Assembly: GCF_900198835.1 (NCBI RefSeq) | Contig: NZ_LT900021.1 | Span: forward strand, 1,116,001-1,180,000 | DNA: 64,000 nt | Reading direction: 5' to 3' | DNA from: Thermococcus henrietii | Lineage (GTDB): Archaea > Methanobacteriota_B > Thermococci > Thermococcales > Thermococcaceae | Shown: piece after piece, positions 20,481-31,185 of the stretch | How positions within the stretch are numbered: the stretch's first letter is position 1 | How the letters are laid out: every line of letters begins with the position of its first letter | Notes under the pieces: model-generated | Told to the model about the DNA's origin: nothing | The model's input: the letters and a program-made list of their open reading frames with translations, nothing else | Database searches by the model: none | Translations under genes and position numbers: made by a program

Positions 20481-21275
20481 ATGAAGGTTACGATAATTTA
20501 CGAAAACCACTCGGGTTTCCGGAAGGGTCTCCTTGGTGGGCACGGCTTCTCGGCCCTCGTGGAGCGCGGAGGCGTTAGGGTGCTCGTCGATACCGGCACG
20601 GACGGGAGGGTCCTCCTCAACAACATGGAAGCTCTGGGAATCGAGCCGGACTCGATAGATTACCTCTTCATAACCCACGGCCACTATGACCACACTGGGG
20701 GCTTGAAGGCGCTTTTGGAGGCACGCTCGAAGCCTCTGAAGGTAATCGCCCACCCCGGAATCTTCCAGAGGAGGATTGCCCTGAAGCCGAGGAGGAGGGA
20801 GATTGGGATTCCCTTCACGCGGGAGGAGCTTGAGGGGCTCGGCGCCGAGTTCGTTCTGAGAGAAGGGCCGTTTGAGTTCGCCGAGGGCTTCATGAGCTCC
20901 GGCGAGATTGAAAGGCTGACTTGGGACAGGGCCGTCGGCTACTTCCCAGATGGAACGAAGGACCCTGTGAAAGACGATATGGCGCTCATCCTCGACCTCG
21001 ACGATTCAACGGCCGTAATCACGGGCTGTGGCCATTCGGGAGTGATTAACATCGTCAGGCACGCCGAGAAGGTCAGCGGAAAGCCAGTGAAGGCCCTAAT
21101 CGGCGGACTGCACCTGATTGGCGCGAAGGAGGAACTGCTTGAAGACGTCCTCAAAAACGTCAAAGCCAGGCTCTACGCGGGCCACTGCACGGGGCTTGAG
21201 AGCTTCGCCTACCTCCGCTGCCGGCTCGGGGAACGGGTCGAACCCCTGCACGTGGGCAAGGTCATCGAGCTTTAG
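20481..21275 (+). CDS. MBL-fold metallohydrolase, COG1237-like
   Basis: Metallo-beta-lactamase-fold enzyme of 264 residues. The metal site is seen in FITHGHYDHTGG (HxHxDH), VITGCGHSG, LIGGLHLIGA and LYAGHCTG. This pattern is that of the MJ0301-like group, named after dihydropterin/beta-ribofuranosyl-aminobenzene phosphate synthase but without firm biochemical proof in Thermococcales. I chose the ATG at 20481 behind GGTGATGCAT. Divergent from uppP. Confidence 0.85.
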   Translation: MKVTIIYENHSGFRKGLLGGHGFSALVERGGVRVLVDTGTDGRVLLNNMEALGIEPDSIDYLFITHGHYDHTGGLKALLEARSKPLKVIAHPGIFQRRIALKPRRREIGIPFTREELEGLGAEFVLREGPFEFAEGFMSSGEIERLTWDRAVGYFPDGTKDPVKDDMALILDLDDSTAVITGCGHSGVINIVRHAEKVSGKPVKALIGGLHLIGAKEELLEDVLKNVKARLYAGHCTGLESFAYLRCRLGERVEPLHVGKVIEL

Positions 21276-21338
21276 CGATATGTTTTTATATTTTCGCACC
21301 ATTTTGGTTTTTAGAACACACCGAAGGAGGGTGGAAAT

Positions 21339-21548
21339 ATGGGACTTGGAGCGATAGTTGACAAACTTAATAGGTACGAAGGCCTCTTCGAAAAACTCGG
21401 CCTTCTCCTTGTCGCGGTGTTCTTCCTGATGGTGATAGCCGGCTTCACCGACTCGTCGCACGTCGGGAAGCTGATGAGCCTCGTGTTGCTGTTCCTCGTT
21501 GCCCTTGCGTCGCTGATTGGGGTAATCATCTACCGCTCGCTCGATTGA
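21339..21548 (+). CDS. Small two-span membrane protein
   Basis: A 69-residue protein with a strong AAGGAGGGTGG ribosome-binding site and a TATA-like TTTTTATATT upstream. Two hydrophobic segments (LGLLLVAVFFLMVIAGF and KLMSLVLLFLVALASLIGVIIY) form a helical hairpin. No family recognised. It lies between the MBL and NOG1 genes with its own promoter. Confidence 0.75.
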   Translation: MGLGAIVDKLNRYEGLFEKLGLLLVAVFFLMVIAGFTDSSHVGKLMSLVLLFLVALASLIGVIIYRSLD

Positions 21549-21606
21549 ATACCTTTTTAAGGCCCCTCCCCAACCTTTTCTCCGCGAGATTGAGGGAGGG
21601 GTGAGA

Positions 21607-22680
21607 ATGAAGAATCCGTTTGAGAAGATGCCGACGGTTCTTACCGCTGACGAGCTCATCGACAAGGCCTTCAGGAGGGCCGAGAGAGCTGCATCTGCCT
21701 ACAACCCGCCCGGCGGGAAGGTCGCGAAGGCGAGGCAGAGGGAAGAGCTCAGAGTTAGAACCGTCTCGAACGTAGTTCGCGACAACCTCAGGAAGATACT
21801 CGACAGAACGCCCGGTGTCTCGACGCTCCCGAGGTTCTATCAGGAGTTAGTTGACACGCTCGTCGACCGCGACCAATTCCACCGCTCGCTGGCCAGGGTG
21901 AACTGGGCGATAAAGACCATCAGGAATCTCGAGCAACGCTACGTGGAGAAGATACGCTACGAGCGCGACCCGAAGGAGATAGCCAAGCTTAGGAGGGCCT
22001 TCTACGGCCGAGTCGCGGACATACTCCACGAGATTGACGACGATTTGCGCTATCTAAATCAGGCCAGAAACGTTCTCAAGGAGTTGCCAGTCGTCGATTT
22101 GGAGCTCCCGACGGTTGTCATAGCAGGCCACCCGAACGTTGGCAAGAGCACACTCTTGAGAGCTCTTACCAACGCGAAGCCAGAGGTGGCGAGTTATCCC
22201 TTCACAACAAAGGGCATAAACGTCGGCCAGTTCGAGGAGCACTACCTCCGCTACCAGGTTATAGACACGCCCGGTTTACTCGACAGACCGCTCAGCGAGA
22301 GGAACGAGGTTGAGAAGCAGGCGATTTTAGCGTTGAAGCACCTCGGAGACGTCATCGTCTACATCTTCGACCCGAGCGAGTACTGTGGGTTCCCAATTGA
22401 GGAGCAGATGCACCTCTTCGAGGAGATACTGAACGAGTTCGGCGAGTTCCCGTTCATAGTCGCAATAAACAAGGTGGACATCGCGGACGAGGAGAAGACA
22501 AAAGCCATCGAGGAGTTCGTTAAGGCGAAGGGGCTTGAGTCCGTTAAGATTTCCGCCCGGACGGGTGAGGGCCTTGAGGAGCTCAAGAAGAGGATAATAG
22601 CGGTCGTCGAGCCGAAGGCGAGGGAGCTGGCGAAGAGGATTATGGAAAAGGAGCTTTCGAAGTTCAGAGAGGGAATTTAA
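21607..22680 (+). CDS. NOG1-family ribosome-biogenesis GTPase
   Basis: Archaeal relative of Nog1, an Obg-class GTPase of large-subunit assembly. The N-terminal ~165 residues are a helical bundle (LRKILDRTPGVSTLPRFYQE). The G domain carries G1 AGHPNVGKST, G3 DTPGLLDRP, G4 INKVDIAD and G5-like ISARTGEG. Length 357 aa is normal for archaea, lacking the long eukaryotic C-terminus. The start ATG at 21607 follows GAGGGAGGGG. Confidence 0.93.
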   Translation: MKNPFEKMPTVLTADELIDKAFRRAERAASAYNPPGGKVAKARQREELRVRTVSNVVRDNLRKILDRTPGVSTLPRFYQELVDTLVDRDQFHRSLARVNWAIKTIRNLEQRYVEKIRYERDPKEIAKLRRAFYGRVADILHEIDDDLRYLNQARNVLKELPVVDLELPTVVIAGHPNVGKSTLLRALTNAKPEVASYPFTTKGINVGQFEEHYLRYQVIDTPGLLDRPLSERNEVEKQAILALKHLGDVIVYIFDPSEYCGFPIEEQMHLFEEILNEFGEFPFIVAINKVDIADEEKTKAIEEFVKAKGLESVKISARTGEGLEELKKRIIAVVEPKARELAKRIMEKELSKFREGI

Positions 22681-22764
22681 TTTTCTGACGATACTCTTCT
22701 TCTATTGTTCTTTGTTCTCTGAAAATCTCCGCCGGACTCTATCAAAGGCAAATTAGAAAAGGGT

Positions 22765-23157
22765 TCAGGCGTTCTCCTCCTTGAGGAGAACCGCGTTGAC
22801 GACTCCGTCCTGGCCGGGCCTGCTGGTGACGACGGCCTTACCAATCTCGGTCTCGATTATCGCTCCCTTGGTGATGATGTTCCTCCTCGCGTACTGCCTG
22901 TTGGCCGGGTTCTCAACGACGTTGAGTATCTTGACCTTCTTGCCCTTTCCACCCTCGAAGACGTTCGCGTAGAGGGCTTCAACGAGGCGAACCTTCCTGT
23001 TACCGCCGTAGGTCCTGATTATTTTCCTCTTCTCCCTCTCCTCGGCGACCCTGGTGTTGGCGGGCTCTCTTCCGAGCTCCCTCTTCCTCTTCTTCCTCGC
23101 GAGGACAATCCTTCCACCTGAGGGCTTCTTGAGTGACCTTCCCTGCCAGATAGCCAT
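22765..23157 (-). CDS. rps8e: 30S ribosomal protein S8e
   Basis: Archaeal/eukaryotic-specific small-subunit protein. The 130-residue sequence starts [20 protein letters not shown], and contains [15 protein letters not shown] and the conserved [18 protein letters not shown]. Basic composition as expected. Monocistronic; its upstream region holds a TATA box and an 8-bp inverted repeat. Confidence 0.97.
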   Translation of the reverse strand: MAIWQGRSLKKPSGGRIVLARKKRKRELGREPANTRVAEEREKRKIIRTYGGNRKVRLVEALYANVFEGGKGKKVKILNVVENPANRQYARRNIITKGAIIETEIGKAVVTSRPGQDGVVNAVLLKEENA

Positions 23158-23179
23158 TTATCTCACCTCGATTAGCCTG

Positions 23180-23209
23180 ATGAACCCATCGCCACTTTCG
23201 GGGGTTCAT
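23180..23209 (-). promoter_or_regulatory. Inverted repeat upstream of rps8e
   Basis: ATGAACCC and GGGTTCAT form a perfect 8-bp inverted repeat with a 14-base spacer, just downstream of the minus-strand TATA box (GCTTATAAA, centre ~23213). It overlaps the expected transcription start and leader, so it could be an operator or the stem of a leader hairpin. Confidence 0.5.
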
Positions 23210-23274
23210 TTATAAGCTTTTCTTAGGGACAACGCTTTTAAATCCTCCCATCGTTACTAACTCCGGTGGTGTAT

Positions 23275-25757
<2,483 letters not shown>

Positions 25758-25762
25758 TTAAC

Positions 25763-26140
25763 TCAGAGCTCGGCCTCGATGCCGTCTTCCTCGTCCTCCT
25801 CGAGCTCCCGAATCTCGTAGACTTTGAGGGGGACTTTCTTGAGGGCCTTGCCAACAACAGCCTTGGCTATCCTCTCGGCGTGCTCTATCGTCTGGGCGTT
25901 GTAGACCTTGAGCGTTAGATACATGCCGACGAGCCCTACGTTTCCGATTACGAAGGCGCTCTCGAAGTGCGCCCCGCAGACGGGACACTGGGAATAGCCG
26001 AGCTCAACGCGGACGAAGTCAAGCTTCTCCCTGTTGAGTGCTTTCGTTACCTTGCTCACCGCCACGTTTATCGCGTCCTCGCTCGTCTCAACGTCCCTCA
26101 CGATGATAGGCGCCTCGAGAACCACCAGATAGTCTCCCAT
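25763..26140 (-). CDS. DUF555 family protein
   Basis: A 125-residue conserved euryarchaeal protein of unknown function. It starts MGDYLVVLEAPIIVRDVETS and contains a single CPVCGAHFESAF motif that may bind metal with partner residues. The C-terminus is acidic. The start at 26140 follows GGTGAGCGAG; an upstream extension overlaps the DUF357 gene. It is adjacent to the DUF357 gene on the same strand (10-base gap), so they form an operon. Confidence 0.85.
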   Translation of the reverse strand: MGDYLVVLEAPIIVRDVETSEDAINVAVSKVTKALNREKLDFVRVELGYSQCPVCGAHFESAFVIGNVGLVGMYLTLKVYNAQTIEHAERIAKAVVGKALKKVPLKVYEIRELEEDEEDGIEAEL

Positions 26141-26150
26141 CTCGCTCACC

Positions 26151-26438
26151 TCACCCGAATGCGAAAAGCCTGTCGTCTTCACCCTTAAACACGCCAAGCC
26201 TCACGCCGGCATCTATGAAGCCGTGCGCGTAGTTCAGAGCGGCGAAGGCGGTAACGTAGTCGCCCTTCTCGTAGTAGTACCTTGCGTCCTCAAAATAGCT
26301 CTTTGCCATCGTCAGGAAATCCATTGCGACCGCGTGGAGAAGGCTCTTCTCGTGAACGGCTACCTCAAGTCGCTTGAGGGCCTCTTCGGTGATTCTAAAA
26401 TACTTCTGGAGCTTCTCATCGGTTACCTCGCGCTCCAC
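26151..26438 (-). CDS. DUF357 domain protein
   Basis: A 95-residue helical protein. The segment [38 protein letters not shown] is the DUF357 hallmark of antiparallel helices. GTG start. It is upstream of the DUF555 gene in the same operon. Function unknown. Confidence 0.85.
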   Translation of the reverse strand: MEREVTDEKLQKYFRITEEALKRLEVAVHEKSLLHAVAMDFLTMAKSYFEDARYYYEKGDYVTAFAALNYAHGFIDAGVRLGVFKGEDDRLFAFG

Positions 26439-26462
26439 ACCGCTCGCCTCGGTCGTGCTTTG

Positions 26463-27588
26463 AAAGTCCTCTTATAAACCTTACCTCAGAAACTTTGCCT
26501 GCGCAAAGTTTCATCAAAGTTGGTAGCTCCTTCTGAAAGGCTAAATTTCAAGTGATTTCTCTATCAATTGGCCCTTTTGAATTTGAGAACTTCTCAAGTT
26601 GCTTCTTTGTTTTGGTTTAATTGTAAAATTGACGCCCAAAGGGCGTCAGGGAAGGATAAACCCTTTTGTATGGCTTGTTTTAGCAGGTTCTCCTTTTGGA
26701 AAGCACGATTTACGGGCAAAATCTATTCATTTGGACCTTTGGCGAGGAGCTACTAACTTTTGGTGAAGCTTTTGCCCACAGCCTTTGGGAAATGCTGGTT
26801 AAAAGAACGCCCGTCTTACCCAAAGAAGAAAAAATCAGTCATGCACTAACTAAGGGGAACTCGGTGGGGATTTAACTTCAAATCAAGCTCTTCTGATAGT
26901 TTTAACTTACCATCGGCACCCAAAGGGCGCCTTCTTAGAGAGAAACTCTCCCCTAAGAGCACATGAAAGAGAAACCAACTCGCAAATGAACACTTAGAAT
27001 TAGCACAATACATTCCGCCAGCGCTGAAGCTTTTGGAAAAAGCTTCACCAAGGAAACTTTGCCCGGCAAAGTTTCATCAAAGTTTGTGATTCTTTTTGTA
27101 GGGGCTCCGTTGAGAGTGTTTGCGCGTTTAATGGACTCGTGTAAAATGCGAATTCTTAGATTTTGGAAGCTTTCTCACTTGGGTTTGCTTTTTTTCTTGC
27201 GCTCCGAAGGAGCATCTCTTAGAGAAACCCCTCCCTAATGGCTCCTTTGAAAAGAATTCTCTGAGAGTACTGCCATTTAAGAGTGCAAACTCCTTAGAAT
27301 TGCCCCTTAGTGGAATCACGAACCTTGGTCAAACTTCGCGCAGGCGAACAAACTTTGCAAAGCAAAGTTTGACCAAAGGAATGCCCTTCTTACCCATAGC
27401 AAAAAGTCAGTCGTGCACTATCGAGTTGAATAGTTCAACGCGAGTTTAAAATTAAAGGGACTTAGTGAAACAGTTTCAACGTATTTTTGGAGTCCTTCGG
27501 ACGCCGTTTGGAGGGGTGAAACACTCTTGAAAGAGCAAGTCAAAAAGAAACTCTCTCACAATTGCCAAATTTCAAAAAAGCACCTAAC
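26463..27588. repeat. AT-rich gene-free island with degenerate duplicated blocks and inverted repeats
   Basis: This stretch of over 1.1 kb is clearly richer in A+T than its surroundings, and I see no credible gene. It contains three related palindromes of the form AAACTTTGC-n-GCAAAGTTT (26490-26511, 27054-27074, 27350-27370). A duplicated block shares CTTACCCA and TCAGTCRTGCACTA (about 26811-26849 and 27388-27420). Another duplicated block shares TTAGAGA, CTCCCCTAA/CTCCCTAA and TTAGAATT (about 26934-27002 and 27218-27302). Small GC-rich hairpins recur, such as GACGCCC-AAA-GGGCGTC (26631-26647) and GCTCC-GAA-GGAGC (27201-27213). An outer inverted repeat CCTTGGTCAAACTT/AAGTTTGACCAAAGG spans 27323-27379. 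The short ORFs here are fragments, not genes. It looks like an expanded or decayed repeat element. Confidence 0.7.
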
Positions 27589-27700
27589 CTTCCGCCAGCG
27601 CTTGCGGAGCAAGGGCTGTAAGGGGGGCAGTAGGGGCTGTCGCCCCCCTGGGGGTCCCGACGTCATCGCAACCCCATACTCGTCGGGCAAAGGGAGTGGG
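27589..27700. ncRNA. GC-rich hairpin cluster, candidate structured RNA
   Basis: An abrupt GC-rich block follows the AT-rich island. It contains TCCGC/GCGGA (27591-27608), AGGGGGG/CCCCCCT with an inner CAG/CTG pair (27621-27649), and CCCGACG/CGTCGGG with an 18-base loop (27656-27687). In hyperthermophiles such GC islands often mark structured RNAs. Strand and ends cannot be decided; it lies just upstream of the TATA box of the next gene. It has no coding potential that I can support. Confidence 0.4.
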
Positions 27701-27745
27701 GCAAAGGTCTTATAACCTTCACCCCAACCGAGAACGGTGCGAAAT

Positions 27746-28246
27746 ATGGGTGGAACAGTGAGCAAGATAATCCGCTTCCGCGACGAGGAGGAGTTCATAG
27801 AGGATATAGACTTCGCCTTGGAGCGCTTCTCGTATCTGGCGAGCAAGTACGGCCACAACCCGGTTGGCGGAATCGTCCTCTGGGACAGCATAGCGGTTAG
27901 AGACGACGAAGGGATAAAGCTCTTCCGCGTCGGTGAGTTCCCCTACTTTGAGGGGACTCTAAGGCTCGACCTCGAAACGCTCCGCGTCATGGAGCGCTAC
28001 TTTGACGAGCTTGAGAGCAGGTGGGACGAGCTCACCGTTGAGGAGATAAACTACTTCGTTGAGATGCTTAACGAGGCTTTAGGTGAGGAGAGGGTTTACT
28101 ACGACGCCTACTCGCTCGGCCTCGACAGGAACACGGCTTATATAATCCTCGATTTGGTTGCACTCAACTACCTTGAGAGTGTTCTTGACGGGAAGGACAG
28201 GGAAATCTTCGAGGAGGCCGTTGAGGTCCTGCTCAAGTACATCTAA
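27746..28246 (+). CDS. Hypothetical acidic protein
   Basis: A 166-residue soluble, acidic protein with no recognised family. Helices such as DEEEFIEDIDFALERFSYLASKYG and a strand pair GGIVLWDSIAVRDDEGIKLF are visible. The C-terminal half is helical (VEEINYFVEMLNEALGE). The ATG at 27746 follows CGGTG, with a TATA box CTTATAACC at ~27709-27717. It is a real gene by codon usage and promoter, but no function can be given. Confidence 0.7.
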   Translation: MGGTVSKIIRFRDEEEFIEDIDFALERFSYLASKYGHNPVGGIVLWDSIAVRDDEGIKLFRVGEFPYFEGTLRLDLETLRVMERYFDELESRWDELTVEEINYFVEMLNEALGEERVYYDAYSLGLDRNTAYIILDLVALNYLESVLDGKDREIFEEAVEVLLKYI

Positions 28247-28257
28247 ACGGTTAATGA

Positions 28258-28299
28258 ATTGTTTAATCGCAGAATTACATAATCCATTGATTGAACAAT
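28258..28299. promoter_or_regulatory. Inverted repeat before the 83-aa hypothetical gene
   Basis: ATTGTTTAAT (28258-28267) and ATTGAACAAT (28290-28299) are inverted with 9 of 10 positions matching and a 22-base spacer. The site precedes the GGGGGTGAT ribosome-binding site of the next gene, so it is operator-like. No regulator is assigned. Confidence 0.35.
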
Positions 28300-28315
28300 C
28301 GCGGGGGTGATATCG

Positions 28316-28567
28316 ATGCTCTTCAAGAAGAAAGGCATCTTCACTGAGGAAGACGCGCGGAAGGTAATCGAGGAGATGAGCAAACATCCGGAAGAGAAGG
28401 AGCTCATAGTGATGGCCGAAGCTGTTACGGCCGAGGCGAAAAGGCGCCTCTGGGACTACGCGAGGGCAGTAAAGCTGATGGCCGACATGACGGGCGAGGA
28501 GAGGGAGGTTCGCGTTGAAATCCTCGAGGGCTACGTGAGCGAGAAGGTTAAGGGGATTGAGCTTTAG
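28316..28567 (+). CDS. Small hypothetical helical protein
   Basis: 83 residues, charged and helical (FTEEDARKVIEEMSKHPEEK, AVTAEAKRRLWDYARAVKLM). Start ATG 28316 follows GGGGGTGAT. No family recognised. Its last 20 bases overlap the convergent beta-propeller gene. Confidence 0.65.
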   Translation: MLFKKKGIFTEEDARKVIEEMSKHPEEKELIVMAEAVTAEAKRRLWDYARAVKLMADMTGEEREVRVEILEGYVSEKVKGIEL

Positions 28568-29741
28568 GTCCAACGGGAACCTCGTACACGTATCCCCTCC
28601 ATTTTTTGAAGTCGTTAATTGCCAGAATAAGGTTGTCTCCCCAGCACGCCCCCCGAACGTGCGACATATAGTCTGTGGGGGGCCTACCCTCTGCATTGAA
28701 TATCCCGTGGATTTCATCGGCTGTGAGCAGGTAGATGTGGGTTTCCCATGAGGAATCCGAGTACTCAATGACGGTTAACGCCAAACTCTGACCGCACCTG
28801 AAAAACGTCCCGGGCCCCGAAACAAAACCCGGAAAGTGCAAACTCCGAAGGAGGGTCCCGTTGAGGTTGTAAACCTTAACGAAGCTGTTCGCCGTTTCGG
28901 AGACGTAAATCTTCTCCTCCCAGATGGTAACGTCCCACGGACAGCCGGAGGAAGGCCTGTGCCAGACGATTGAGCCGTTTCTAATGAGGTAGATTCCCTT
29001 CTCACAGTCCGCGTAGGCAACGTAGGTCCCGTTAGACGTTTTGAAAACGGCCAGACCTCTGGGCGCGCTCCAGCTGGAGGCATTGGGAACGACAACAGTC
29101 CAGCCGTTTCCTTCGAAGGGAACCTCCATTATACGGGTCGTTCCATGCTCGTCCTCCACCGCCATGTATAGAGCCGAGCCGGTGGTTCGTACAATGACCC
29201 CAAGGGGCGATGAGTTCATCTCAAGATAACGCACGGGACTTCCGTTTGTCGAGAAAACCCAGACTCTGAGGCTTTCACCCCATGTGTAAGCGACCACGTG
29301 CTTGGAGTCTGGGGTGAAGAGAACGCGGGAGTAGGAATCCTCGGACTGATTGAGAGGGACCTTCCACAGGAGTTTTCTTGATGGATTGTATAGCCTCAGG
29401 TTCCTGTCGGTCAGGACTGCAATGTACCTCCCGTTCGGTGCAGCAGAAACCCCTTCGACCGACTCATATACCACGAGAAAGTCAGGAGTTCCGAACTTCA
29501 ACGTCCACAGTCTTTGACCGTCCGCTGAGTAGACGGCCAGAAAACCTGTGGGAGAAGCGTATTTGGGCACTTCAACAACGGTGACGCTCCCGTTCGGAAA
29601 GGCTGAGACGTCCCCCACCGTGTCGTTGAGGCTCAGAAACGGCTTGGATGTGCTGGGAAACAGCTGGGAGTAGGCATCAATCGCGATGAAAACGGCGAAG
29701 GCAACTATCACCACAACGAAGGGGGAGGCCAGCCTCCTCAT
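28548..29741 (-). CDS. Membrane-anchored extracellular beta-propeller protein
   Basis: The 397-residue protein begins with MRRLASPFVVVIVAFAVFIAI, an uncleaved signal anchor. The remainder shows repeated WD/PQQ/YncE-like blades: GFLAVYSADGQRLWTLKFGT, GRYIAVLTDRNLRLYNPSRK, SKHVVAYTWGESLRVWVFST and SFVKVYNLNGTLLRSLHFPG. These suggest a six- to seven-bladed propeller on the cell surface for binding. Start at ATG 29741 follows GAAGGGA. Divergent from queE; its 3' end overlaps the small gene at 28316-28567 by 20 bases. Confidence 0.75.
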   Translation of the reverse strand: MRRLASPFVVVIVAFAVFIAIDAYSQLFPSTSKPFLSLNDTVGDVSAFPNGSVTVVEVPKYASPTGFLAVYSADGQRLWTLKFGTPDFLVVYESVEGVSAAPNGRYIAVLTDRNLRLYNPSRKLLWKVPLNQSEDSYSRVLFTPDSKHVVAYTWGESLRVWVFSTNGSPVRYLEMNSSPLGVIVRTTGSALYMAVEDEHGTTRIMEVPFEGNGWTVVVPNASSWSAPRGLAVFKTSNGTYVAYADCEKGIYLIRNGSIVWHRPSSGCPWDVTIWEEKIYVSETANSFVKVYNLNGTLLRSLHFPGFVSGPGTFFRCGQSLALTVIEYSDSSWETHIYLLTADEIHGIFNAEGRPPTDYMSHVRGACWGDNLILAINDFKKWRGYVYEVPVGPKAQSP

Positions 29742-29829
29742 TTCCAATCCCTTCTCAATGAAGTAGTATAACACTTTTCATTTAAAAGAGTTTCCAAACC
29801 CTTAAAACCCCGTGCGGGTATTTCACCCC

Positions 29830-30591
29830 ATGAAACTCATAATGGCCGAGGTCTTCAACAGCTGGCAGGGCGAAGGGGGGAGCGTTCCGGGAAGCGCCTT
29901 TGGGAGAAGGCAGATTTTCGTCCGCTTCGCCGGCTGCGACCTCCACTGTGCCTGGTGCGACTCAAGGGAGTTCATTGACGCATCTCGCGTTTCGCGGTGG
30001 CGCTACGAGGTTGAACCGTTCACCGGAAGGTTCGAGTACAAGCCGAATCCCGCGGAGCTTGATGAGGTCGTTGAAGCCATTACTCGCCTCGACACTGGGG
30101 ATATACACTCGATAAGCTACACCGGTGGAGAACCCACCCTTCAGGTGAAACCCCTGAAGGCCCTCATGGGGAAGATGAAGGAGCTCGGCTTCGACAACTT
30201 CCTCGAAACCCACGGCGGGCTCCCGGAGCTCATAAGAGAGGTCGCCCCTCTAACCGATTACGCGAGCGTTGACATAAAGGACGAGACCGCTAAAGCGACC
30301 GAGGACTGGCGCTCCCTGGTTCTCCGCGAGGTTGAGAGCATTAGGATTCTGAAGGAAGCAGGAGTCAAAGTTTACGCCAAGCTCGTGGTCACTTCGGAGA
30401 CAAAGGTTGAGAACGTCCGGTGGTACGCCGAGCTTCTGAAGGGCCTTGCTCCCCTTGTAATCCAGCCGAGGGAGCCGATTGATATCAGCCAGGCGAGGCT
30501 GATGGAACTTTACCGCGAAGCTTCACTCATCATGGGGCGGAAGAACGTTGGACTGAGCTTCCAGGTTCACAAGTACCTCAACGTTTTGTGA
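29830..30591 (+). CDS. queE: 7-carboxy-7-deazaguanine synthase, radical SAM
   Basis: Forms the 7-deazaguanine ring from 6-carboxytetrahydropterin, an early step of archaeosine biosynthesis. Signatures: FNSWQGEGGSVPGSAFGRRQ, then FVRFAGCDLHCAWCD with the CxxxCxxC cluster ligands, ISYTGGEPTL and VIQPREPID. Length 253 aa is normal. The first ATG of the conserved protein is at 29830 (MKLIMAEVFN). It is the first gene of a run with the frameshifted membrane protein downstream. Confidence 0.93.
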   Translation: MKLIMAEVFNSWQGEGGSVPGSAFGRRQIFVRFAGCDLHCAWCDSREFIDASRVSRWRYEVEPFTGRFEYKPNPAELDEVVEAITRLDTGDIHSISYTGGEPTLQVKPLKALMGKMKELGFDNFLETHGGLPELIREVAPLTDYASVDIKDETAKATEDWRSLVLREVESIRILKEAGVKVYAKLVVTSETKVENVRWYAELLKGLAPLVIQPREPIDISQARLMELYREASLIMGRKNVGLSFQVHKYLNVL

Positions 30592-30600
30592 GGTGATAGC

Positions 30601-31037
30601 GTGAGAGGAGCCGTTTTAATCGCTCTGTCCTTCACCCTCATTGCAATTTCAACTTATCTTGGGAACTCAAGTGGTACCCCTTCGAAGGGTCTCTTCGTCC
30701 TCTCGCTCCTTCTGCTCTTCGCTGGAGTCCACTTCATCAACCGCTTGGGGAGGGTACGGGCTCAGGGGCTTCACCTCTCGCTCGGCGTCCTCCTGCCGGT
30801 CCTCCTGTTCCTTAACTACCGCAATCTTCTCTATCTGTTTGCCGTCCCGTTCCTTCTCGTCCCGCTCGTCTCAAAGTCTGAGAAGGCCTTTTTGGCGCTA
30901 GTTCCAGCCGGGCTTATACTCGTGTTTTGGCCTTTGGGGAGAGTTCCTTCGTGGCAAAATTCGTGGGTGCGTTTGTGCTGGCGGTTTCGCTAATTCTCGG
31001 CATTTCATCCCTCTACTTCTGGCTTGAGCTGAGGTGA
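30601..31037 (+). pseudogene. Small membrane protein interrupted by a -1 frameshift
   Basis: The reading frame from GTG 30601 encodes three to four membrane segments (ALSFTLIAISTYLG, GLFVLSLLLLFAGVHFI, LGVLLPVLLFLNYRNLLYLF, FLALVPAGLILVFWPLG) and then degenerates and stops at 30993. In the -1 frame the sequence continues as SSFVAKFVGAFVLAVSL, followed by LILGISSLYFWLELR, to a stop at 31035-31037. One extra G in the G4 run at 30936-30939 would join both parts into a plausible five-segment membrane protein. This is either a real frameshift mutation, a slippage site or a sequencing error. No family recognised. Confidence 0.65.
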
Positions 31038-31066
31038 GCTTTTAAGGATGCCCTCCAACTGAAGAA

Positions 31067-31125
31067 CGGCGATGATGATATTGGCCTTTGGGGTAACCGA
31101 TGCCCGGAAAACCCACCTGAGCCGT
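31067..31125 (+). ncRNA. C/D box guide sRNA (predicted)
   Basis: The C box ATGATGA (31072-31078) and D box CTGA (31117-31120) are enclosed by a 5-bp terminal stem ACGGC/GCCGT. A weak internal C'-like CCGATGC lies at 31098-31103. A promoter-like CTTTTAAGG lies about 25 bases upstream of the 5' end. The 59-base size fits archaeal 2'-O-methylation guides. The guide next to D is GGAAAACCCAC, so a target with GTGGGTTTTCC is expected, with methylation opposite the fifth base before D. Confidence 0.65.
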
Positions 31126-31185
31126 CCGTCAAATTTTTAAATCCCCTCTTTTAGTTACCTTCGGAAAGATTAAGGGGGTGAGACC

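Noticed and set aside
26568-26756. Short ORF in the AT-rich island (plus strand, 62 codons)
   Set aside because: It has no ribosome-binding site, uses codons unlike neighbours and lies across a hairpin of the repeat island.
27128-27319. Short minus-strand ORF in the AT-rich island (63 codons)
   Set aside because: It spans two of the duplicated blocks and has no start signals; similar pieces recur as degenerate repeats.
26463-27700. Possible replication origin in the AT-rich island
   Set aside because: No cdc6/orc1 gene or recognisable ORB repeats are nearby, which are expected at Thermococcus origins.
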